From DATKPE01 sp035524335 (lineage in GTDB: Bacteria > Bacteroidota > Ignavibacteria > UBA10030 > SZUA-254), in contig DATKPE010000001.1 of NCBI GenBank assembly GCA_035524335.1, positions 90,647 to 154,646 of the forward strand: 64,000 nucleotides of DNA, in the 5' to 3' direction. This document shows, piece after piece, positions 58,719 to 64,000 of this stretch. The notes beneath the pieces were generated by a model. That model had not been told where the DNA came from. It did no database searches and worked only from the letters and a program-made list of their open reading frames with translations. Position 1 is the first letter of the stretch. The number at the start of each line of letters is the position of its first letter. The translations under genes and the position numbers were made by a program.

Positions 58719-59646
58719 CACCGTCCGGCCGACGGCGAAAATTACCGCCGGATTCATCGTCATTTCCCTCATCTGGGGATCGACGTGGCTTGCGATCAAA
58801 ATCGGGCTCGACAGCGTCCCGCCGTTCTACGGGGCGGCGATCAGGTTTACCGTCGGCTCGGTGATCCTGGCACTGCTTGTCCTGTTCCGGAAGGAACGGC
58901 TCAGCTTTGACCGGGGGGCGCTGGCGATGTACGGCACCCTGGGCATACTGTCGTTCGGCGTGCCGTTTGCCCTCGTCTACTGGAGTGAACAGTATATCCC
59001 CTCGGGGCTCGCGTCGGTGCTGTTTGCCGCGTATCCCTTTGTCGTCGCAATCGGGTCCCATCTTCTCCTCGCGGGGGAGCGGCTCACCGTCTATAAAAGC
59101 GCGGGGGTTCTGCTCGGATTCACCGGCGTCCTCGCGATCTTCTGGTCCGATCTTTCGCTCGGGAGCGCCGGGGTCGGCGGGATGATCGCCATCCTCATCA
59201 GCACATTTCTCCAGGGAACATCACTCGTGATCGTGAAGCGCTGGAACAGGGGCCTGAGCCCGACAGTCCTCACGCTCGGCGGCATGCTGGTCGGGGTGAT
59301 CATCCTCTATGCCATCGCCGGTGTCGCGGAACGGGTCGCCGATATCCGGCTCGATCCGAAAGGGATCTGCTCGATACTGTATCTCGGAAGTTTCGGAACG
59401 GTGATGACGTTCGTCGTTTATTACTGGCTCCTCACGCACGTCGAGGCGGTCTATCTTTCCCTTGTGTCGTTCGTAACGCCGGTACTCGCCGTCATTCTCG
59501 GGGCACTGGTCCTCGGGGAATCCTTTTCGTCCCGCGTGGTGCTCGGTGCGGGACTGATACTGGCTGGCATCGCCGTGACGAACGCCCATGATCTGTTGAC
59601 CGTCGTGCGCACTGCCGCGATGAAACGGAATGGAGAACGCGTATGA
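58711..59646 (+). CDS. EamA-family (DMT) transporter
   Basis: A ~311-residue integral membrane protein with ten predicted helices in two EamA repeats (FIVISLIWGSTWLAIKIGLDSVPPF in the first, GMIAILISTFLQGTSLVIVKRW in the second). Family members export amino acids or metabolites; the substrate is unknown. Its start overlaps the DUF1015 gene by eight bases, and its end overlaps the epimerase gene by four. Confidence 0.92.
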   Translation: MSNTVRPTAKITAGFIVISLIWGSTWLAIKIGLDSVPPFYGAAIRFTVGSVILALLVLFRKERLSFDRGALAMYGTLGILSFGVPFALVYWSEQYIPSGLASVLFAAYPFVVAIGSHLLLAGERLTVYKSAGVLLGFTGVLAIFWSDLSLGSAGVGGMIAILISTFLQGTSLVIVKRWNRGLSPTVLTLGGMLVGVIILYAIAGVAERVADIRLDPKGICSILYLGSFGTVMTFVVYYWLLTHVEAVYLSLVSFVTPVLAVILGALVLGESFSSRVVLGAGLILAGIAVTNAHDLLTVVRTAAMKRNGERV

Positions 59647-60092
59647 TTACTAAACTGAATCACATCGGCATCGCCGTGGCGGACCTCGACCGGAGCGCTC
59701 AACTGCTGAGCACGATTTTCGGCGTCGGTGAACGCGGGAGGGAGGATGTCCCGTCCCAGAGGGTGAAGGTGGCGTTTTTCGAACTCGAGGGTGTATCCCT
59801 CGAGCTGACGGCCGAGAGCGCCCCCGGGTCTCCTATCGGCAAATTCATTGAAAAGAAGGGGGAGGGAATTCACCACCTGTCGTTCGAAGTCGACGACCTT
59901 GGCGCGGAGCTCCGGCGGCTGGAAGATGCCGGGATACAGCTCATCGACCGTGTTCCACGGCCCGGCGCCGATAATCATCTCGTGGCGTTCCTTCATCCGA
60001 AATCGACCAACGGGGTCCTGATCGAGCTCTGCCAGCGCGCCGGCGCCGGAGGCACCGTCGCAGTAGGTCCCGGAGGAGGCGGTATCCGATGA
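59643..60092 (+). CDS. mce: Methylmalonyl-CoA epimerase
   Basis: A VOC-superfamily enzyme (149 residues) that interconverts (R)- and (S)-methylmalonyl-CoA for the propionate/methylmalonyl-CoA pathway. Signatures are KLNHIGIAVADLDRS, VAFFELEGVSLELTAESAPGSPI, KKGEGIHHLSFEVDDL and FLHPKSTNGVLIELCQ, with metal-binding His and Glu residues. Its partner mutase, a cobalamin enzyme, is not in the window. The C-terminal Gly-rich tail (AGAGGTVAVGPGGGGIR) is unusual. Confidence 0.93.
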   Translation: MITKLNHIGIAVADLDRSAQLLSTIFGVGERGREDVPSQRVKVAFFELEGVSLELTAESAPGSPIGKFIEKKGEGIHHLSFEVDDLGAELRRLEDAGIQLIDRVPRPGADNHLVAFLHPKSTNGVLIELCQRAGAGGTVAVGPGGGGIR

Positions 60093-60463
60093 CCAGGTAT
60101 CTCTTCATCTTTCTGGGCGGCGGACTCGGATCGGTCTGCAGGTACGCCGTTCAGGGGCTTGTGTACAGGATTTTCCCTTCGCTGTTTCCGCTCGGCACCC
60201 TTCTGGTCAACATCACCGGCTCATTCCTGATCGGCTTCTGCATGGCGGCGTTCGAAGAAAGATTTCTCATCAATCCCTCCCTCCGGCTGTTCCTGACGAT
60301 CGGGATCCTCGGAGGGTACACGACATTTTCATCATTCAGCTACGAAACGGTTGCCCTGCTTCGGGACGGACAGTTGTTCGACGGCGGTGTCAACATCGCG
60401 GCCAGTTTCCTCTTCTGCCTCACTGCTGCATACGGAGGAATTCTGGCCGGAAAGATGGTCTAA
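60089..60463 (+). CDS. crcB: CrcB/FluC fluoride channel
   Basis: A four-helix fluoride channel (124 residues) that works as a dual-topology dimer. Motifs are GGGLGSVCRYAV, the family GTLLVNITGSFLIGF and GGYTTFSSFSYE with the Phe-box. No fluoride riboswitch precedes it, since its start overlaps the epimerase stop. A DUF190 gene follows 13 bases later, a pairing also seen elsewhere. Confidence 0.95.
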   Translation: MTRYLFIFLGGGLGSVCRYAVQGLVYRIFPSLFPLGTLLVNITGSFLIGFCMAAFEERFLINPSLRLFLTIGILGGYTTFSSFSYETVALLRDGQLFDGGVNIAASFLFCLTAAYGGILAGKMV

Positions 60464-60476
60464 GGAAGGAGACTCC

Positions 60477-60830
60477 ATGAAACTCGAAGGTGAAGGACTT
60501 CTGCTCCGGATATTTCTCGGCGAGATGGACAAGCATGAGCACAGGCCGCTCTACGAGGTGATCGTCATGAAGGCGCGCGAAGGGGGCATGGCGGGAGCGA
60601 CCGTTCTGCGGGGTGTGGAAGGTTTCGGGGCCGTCAGCCGGATCGTCCATACCGCCAAGATCATGCGATTGTCGGAAGACCTGCCGATCGTCATCGAGCT
60701 CGTCGACAGGAAGGAAAAAATAGACGCATTCGTTCCGGTCGTGGAGGAACTCTTCTCCACAACGGGATGCGGCGGCATGATGACGCTTGAAAAGGTTTCC
60801 GTCATACATTATACCCACGGCAAAGGGTGA
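60477..60830 (+). CDS. DUF190 protein paired with CrcB
   Basis: A 117-residue soluble protein. DUF190 landmarks are LLLRIFLGEMDKHEHRPLYEVIVMKAREGGMAGATVLRGVEGFG and the PII-like alpha/beta ferredoxin-type fold ending EKVSVIHYTHG. DUF190 proteins are often next to crcB, so a regulatory link to fluoride export is possible. GGAAGGAG lies eight bases before ATG 60477. Its stop overlaps the PAP2 gene's GTG. Confidence 0.88.
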   Translation: MKLEGEGLLLRIFLGEMDKHEHRPLYEVIVMKAREGGMAGATVLRGVEGFGAVSRIVHTAKIMRLSEDLPIVIELVDRKEKIDAFVPVVEELFSTTGCGGMMTLEKVSVIHYTHGKG

Positions 60831-61618
60831 GATACCTTTTCGCCATTCTCCTCCTGTTCCATGCGGAGGGGAAAGCGGGAGATTCGCTTTCCCTGCCTGC
60901 GCGGATCGCCGGCGATGCGCTGACGGTGCTGAACGACGGAGGGGAATATTTTACCGCGCCGCTACATGCGTCGGGAAGCGGTTGGCTTGTCGCCGGAGCG
61001 CTCGCAGGGGGTGTCGGGCTCTCCTCGGCGGCCGACAATCCGCTCCGGAATCCTGTCATGAGTAGCCGTTCGGCGGCGGGCGATAATCTGGCCTCGTTCG
61101 GCTCACGGTATGGCAACGCCGTGTACGGAATCGGCTTTTCCGGAATACTGTACGCCGCGGGTCTCTGGTCCGGGAATCGCCCCTGGTCCGAAACAGGCAT
61201 GCTGCTCTTCGAATCGATCGCCTGTGCGGGGATCACCACGACCGTCCTGAAAACGGTGGTCGGCCGGAGCCGGCCGTACACCGGAGAGGGACCGGGGAGA
61301 TTCCGCCCCTGGACATTCGACGACGATCATCTTTCCTTTCCGTCCGGTCATTCCACCGTCGCCTTCGCCGTCTCCTCGGTCCTGGCCCGGCGCGCGGATA
61401 ACCCAGCGGTCACAATCCTGCTCTATACCGCTGCGGTTGTCACCTCCTGGTCGAGGATGTACAACGACGAACACTGGCTGTCGGATAATCTTGCCGGGGC
61501 GCTCATCGGCATGTCGGCGGGACTTTCCGTCGGAAGCCGGCGTCTCGGCGGCGACGCTGAGGGTGCGTTCCGGATAGAACCGGCGGGAGCCGGTTTGCGC
61601 GCCGAGTACCGCTTTTGA
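60827..61618 (+). CDS. PAP2-family phosphatase, membrane-associated
   Basis: A 263-residue protein with a short signal-like N-terminus and several hydrophobic segments. The PAP2/acid phosphatase triad is intact: KTVVGRSRPYTGEGPG (KxxxxxxRP), FPSGHSTVAFAVSS (PSGH) and SRMYNDEHWLSDN (SRxxxxxHxxxD). It ends in strands with terminal Phe (LRAEYRF), like an outer-membrane barrel-type C-terminus, which is odd for PAP2. It may dephosphorylate undecaprenyl-pyrophosphate or lipids. It starts at GTG overlapping the DUF190 stop. Confidence 0.85.
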   Translation: MRYLFAILLLFHAEGKAGDSLSLPARIAGDALTVLNDGGEYFTAPLHASGSGWLVAGALAGGVGLSSAADNPLRNPVMSSRSAAGDNLASFGSRYGNAVYGIGFSGILYAAGLWSGNRPWSETGMLLFESIACAGITTTVLKTVVGRSRPYTGEGPGRFRPWTFDDDHLSFPSGHSTVAFAVSSVLARRADNPAVTILLYTAAVVTSWSRMYNDEHWLSDNLAGALIGMSAGLSVGSRRLGGDAEGAFRIEPAGAGLRAEYRF

Positions 61619-61639
61619 TCCGGAGGGCTGAGGTCACGC

Positions 61640-63544
61640 ATGGATGACAATAAAATACAGCTGACGGAAAAACTGGAGAACCTTCCGCTCAAACCGGGCG
61701 TTTATCAGTTCAAGGGGGCCGACGGCGAGATCCTCTACGTCGGCAAGGCCCTCAACCTCCGGAACCGGGTCCGGCAGTATTTTCAGAAGTCGGCCCGCAC
61801 GGACCCGCGCCGGGCCGCGATGATCCGGAAGATCCGCGATCTGGAAATCATCGTCACCGATTCCGAGGTGGAGGCGCTGATCCTCGAGACCACCCTGATC
61901 CAGAAGATCAAGCCGCGGTACAACATCGATCTCAAGGACGACAAGAGTTTTCCGTACATCGTCGTGACGAACGAGGAGTATCCCCGTGTCTTCGCCACCC
62001 GCCGGGTGATCCGTGACGGGTCGAAATATTTCGGGCCGTATACCGATGTGAAAAGCATGCACCACTCCCTGAAACTGATCAGGGAGCTGTACAAGGTCCG
62101 GAGCTGTAACTACCAGATTGATGCGTCGGTCATTGCCCGGCGATCGCTCCGCATATGTTTTGATTATCACATAAAAAAATGCGAGGGGCCGTGCGAGGGT
62201 CTGGTCTCGCGGGAGCGATATCAGGAGATGATCGGAGAGGTTGTCCACATCCTCCGGGGAAAAACATCCTCGCTGGTCCGCATGCTCGGGGAGCGGATGG
62301 AGCAGGCGTCGGACGGGCTCCGGTACGAGGAGGCCGCCGAACTGCGGGACCGGATGCGGGAACTGACGATTTATGCCAACCGGCAGAAAGTGGTCGATGC
62401 CGGGCTGGTCGACCGCGATCTCTTCTCCCTGGCCGCCGACGGCGACGATGCCTGCGGGGTGGTGTTCAGAGTGCGGGACGGCAAGCTGGTCGGGAGACAG
62501 CATTTCTATCTCGCGGGAGTCGAGGGAAAATCAGAAGGGGAGATCCTCGGGGAGTTCATCGACAGGTATTACGTCAATACAGACGATATTCCCGGGGAAA
62601 TATTCCTGCCGCTCGAGGTTGAACATGCCGGAGCTGTCACCGCCTGGCTGATCGGACGTCGCGGATCACCGGTGGAGATATCGGTTCCTAAAATCGGCGA
62701 CAAGGCAAAACTGATGGGGATGTGCCGCCGCAACGCCGAATTTCTTCTTGAGCTTCTGAAGTCGCAGAAAGCCAAACAAAAGGACTTCATTCCCCACTCG
62801 GTGAAAGCGCTTCAGAAGGACCTCCGCCTTCCCCGGCTTCCCCGGAGGATAGAATGCTTCGACATATCGACCATTCAGGGGAGCGAAACCGTCGCCTCGA
62901 TGGTGGTGTTCCAGAACGCCAGGCCGAAGAAATCAGATTACCGCAAATACCGGATCGAAACCGTTGCGCGACAGGACGATTTTGCCAGCATGCGGGAAGT
63001 CATCGAACGCCGGTATACCCGGCTTCTTTCGGAGGGCGCCCCGCCGCCGGACCTCATCGTGATCGACGGCGGAAAAGGACAGCTCTCCGCCGCCCTCGAG
63101 GTGCTGGCCAGACTCGGCATCGCAGGACAGCCGGCAACGCCTTCCCCGGAGACAGCCGCCGCCGAACATCCCGCCATCCCGGTCATCGGCCTGGCGAAAC
63201 GGCTGGAGGAAATATACCTGCCGGGCCAGACCGACCCGCAATCGCTTTCCCGGACATCCCCGGGTCTCCGATTACTTCAGCAGATCAGGGATGAAGCTCA
63301 CCGGTTCGCAATCACCTACCATCGCCAGCTCCGGACCCGGAGAACCCTTCAGACGGAACTCGATCTCATCGACGGGATCGGAAAAAAGCGGGCGAGAAAC
63401 CTCCTGGAGGTGTTCGGATCGGTGCAGGGAGTCAAGTTTGCGAGCTTCGATCAGTTGGCCGACGTCATCGGGGATCATCTGGCGCAGAAGATCAAGGACT
63501 ATTTTTCGGACCCCGGAACGATCTCGCCGGCCGATCCGGAATAA
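61640..63544 (+). CDS. uvrC: Excinuclease ABC subunit C
   Basis: The incision subunit of nucleotide-excision repair (634 residues). In order: GIY-YIG 3'-incision nuclease (LPLKPGVYQFKGADGEILYVGKALNLRNRVRQYF), the Cys-rich region (CFDYHIKKCEGPCEGLVS), UVR motif (YEEAAELRDRMREL), RNase H-like 5'-incision domain (RIECFDISTIQGSETVASMVVF, IVIDGGKGQLSAALEVL) and tandem HhH DNA-binding motifs (LDLIDGIGKKRARNLLEVFGSVQGVKFASFDQL). Complete. Confidence 0.97.
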   Translation: MDDNKIQLTEKLENLPLKPGVYQFKGADGEILYVGKALNLRNRVRQYFQKSARTDPRRAAMIRKIRDLEIIVTDSEVEALILETTLIQKIKPRYNIDLKDDKSFPYIVVTNEEYPRVFATRRVIRDGSKYFGPYTDVKSMHHSLKLIRELYKVRSCNYQIDASVIARRSLRICFDYHIKKCEGPCEGLVSRERYQEMIGEVVHILRGKTSSLVRMLGERMEQASDGLRYEEAAELRDRMRELTIYANRQKVVDAGLVDRDLFSLAADGDDACGVVFRVRDGKLVGRQHFYLAGVEGKSEGEILGEFIDRYYVNTDDIPGEIFLPLEVEHAGAVTAWLIGRRGSPVEISVPKIGDKAKLMGMCRRNAEFLLELLKSQKAKQKDFIPHSVKALQKDLRLPRLPRRIECFDISTIQGSETVASMVVFQNARPKKSDYRKYRIETVARQDDFASMREVIERRYTRLLSEGAPPPDLIVIDGGKGQLSAALEVLARLGIAGQPATPSPETAAAEHPAIPVIGLAKRLEEIYLPGQTDPQSLSRTSPGLRLLQQIRDEAHRFAITYHRQLRTRRTLQTELDLIDGIGKKRARNLLEVFGSVQGVKFASFDQLADVIGDHLAQKIKDYFSDPGTISPADPE

Positions 63545-63563
63545 CACGACCGTCCGCCTCTCT

Positions 63564-63578
63564 CCCCCGATCTGGGGG
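63564..63578 (+). terminator. Weak hairpin after uvrC
   Basis: CCCCC-GATCT-GGGGG followed by CCATTTAT. A possible but weak terminator. Confidence 0.35.
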
Positions 63579-63865
63579 CCATTTATCCCTGCGGTATACA
63601 GATCCTTCCAATTACCCGATTTTCCCCTTTTTAGATGATTTTTGCCGGTCAGATCTGCAAACTCTACCGGCAGTTAGGTAAAAAATACCTACGCAAAATC
63701 TCATGAGCCGATTTTCGATCAGAAAACACTGGTATTTTGGGAATTATGCCGGGGAAGTGGAAGATGGATGATCTGGCACGGCCGTTGATAATTATTGGGT
63801 AGTCTGGAAAACGATACTAATTGCATAACTAATCAACTCTACCAAATAACAGAAGGATTTAAACA
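63579..63865. other. Intergenic leader region before the prepilin-like gene
   Basis: About 290 bases without a gene. It holds a small AT-rich hairpin TTAGGTA-AAAAA-TACCTA near 63675-63692 and the sigma-54-like element at 63774. AT content rises toward the gene. No repeats were seen. Confidence 0.5.
63774..63789 (+). promoter_or_regulatory. Sigma-54-like element upstream of the final gene
   Basis: TGGCACG-GCCG-TTGAT: a perfect -24 half and correct spacing, but GA at -12 as in the hsp20 site. Pilin genes are a known sigma-54 target in other bacteria. Confidence 0.45.
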
Positions 63866-64000
63866 ATGGGTCAACAGCAACTTCTCCTTATCATCCTCGG
63901 CGTCATCATCGTCGGGATAGCGATCGCGGTCGGTATCGCGCAGTTCGGCGCACACAGCACACAGTCGAACAAAGACGGCGTCACGGCCAGCCTCGTGAAC
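63866..64000 (+). CDS. Prepilin-like protein, N-terminal fragment (3' partial)
   Basis: The gene runs off the window after 45 residues. MGQQQLLLIILGVIIVGIAIAVGI is a short polar start followed by a long hydrophobic helix, then FGAHSTQSNKDGVTASLVN. It resembles the N-terminal helix and early body of prepilin-like proteins seen in Ignavibacteria-type genomes, but no canonical Gly/Phe-Thr-Leu-x-Glu cleavage site is present, so the call is tentative. AGAAGGA lies upstream, and a sigma-54-like element is 77 bases before. Confidence 0.5.
   Translation, partial: MGQQQLLLIILGVIIVGIAIAVGIAQFGAHSTQSNKDGVTASLVN

Noticed and set aside
60040..60088. Fluoride riboswitch before crcB
   Set aside because: The crcB start overlaps the epimerase stop, leaving no room for a leader, and no conserved motif is visible.
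1..64000. CRISPR arrays, insertion sequences or prophage genes
   Set aside because: No regularly spaced repeats, transposase or integrase motifs, or phage structural genes were seen on either strand.

Overview
The window is a gene-dense stretch (about 60 protein genes, one tRNA, one riboswitch, one probable small RNA) of a bacterial chromosome, GC-rich by eye. Several signs point to the FCB superphylum, most likely an Ignavibacteriota/Chlorobi-related lineage rather than a true Bacteroidia: a PorV/PorQ-family outer-membrane protein, secreted proteins ending in type IX sorting domains (one with NYPNPFNPST), a SecA with the long insertion seen in Bacteroidetes/Chlorobi, a 31-residue AURKAIP1/COX24-type protein, and clear Shine-Dalgarno sites (usually absent in Bacteroidia). 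The lineage is an inference from gene content. No phage, transposon, integron or CRISPR array was seen.

Layout. 0-4.6 kb: type IX-related cell-surface genes (sorting-domain protein, PorV/PorQ protein, lipoprotein with a YCF48 propeller). 4.7-12.7 kb: GH13 glycosidase, tRNA-Leu(CAA), TPR/substrate-binding protein, RadC, coiled-coil lipoprotein plus LysM protein, PhoH, MazG. 12.8-18.9 kb: amidohydrolase, class V aminotransferase plus SerA, an NHL protein behind a structured leader, SSB. 19.0-29.0 kb: AdoCbl riboswitch controlling a BtuB-like receptor, DUF6580 membrane protein, carA-dut-rsmI, a thioredoxin-like protein lacking one active-site Cys, and MetH. 29.0-32.9 kb: DUF309 protein, ferredoxin, then a tightly overlapped MBL hydrolase-Rieske-QueG-TrxB run. 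33-42.1 kb: Hsp20, SppA, HU, zinc-ribbon/TPR protein, COX24-like peptide, 5'-nucleotidase, P-loop protein, YtxH protein, EF-G-like GTPase, HIT protein. 42.1-42.4 kb: AT-rich palindromic DNA followed by a promoter and a two-hairpin RNA ending in an intrinsic terminator. 42.4-46.6 kb: YprB-type nuclease, YCF48/T9SS protein, and an ECF sigma/anti-sigma/His-rich peptide/Spy-like operon. 46.7-53.2 kb: cysteine desulfurase, a minus-strand M28 peptidase-PrmA-Ppx operon, DUF4097 protein, PBP4-type DacB. 53.4-64 kb: SecA, Era, DUF1015, EamA transporter, methylmalonyl-CoA epimerase, CrcB plus DUF190, PAP2 phosphatase, UvrC, and the start of a probable prepilin-like gene.

How the genes work together. 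Cobalamin links several parts: the riboswitch-controlled receptor would import it, MetH and QueG use it, and the epimerase serves a pathway whose mutase uses it. Envelope biology is a second theme: type IX cargo, PorV/PorQ, DacB, LysM protein, SecA, SppA and the ECF operon. Read by eye, many transcription units share a sigma-70-type promoter (TTGnnn, exactly 17 bases, TAtAaT/TATATT). Two genes (DUF309 and cysteine desulfurase) have this promoter so close to the ATG that their mRNAs would be leaderless. Two other genes (hsp20 and the final prepilin-like gene) share a sigma-54-like element. The candidates most worth follow-up are the small RNA at 42.2 kb and the ECF/His-rich peptide/Spy operon at 44.6-46.6 kb.
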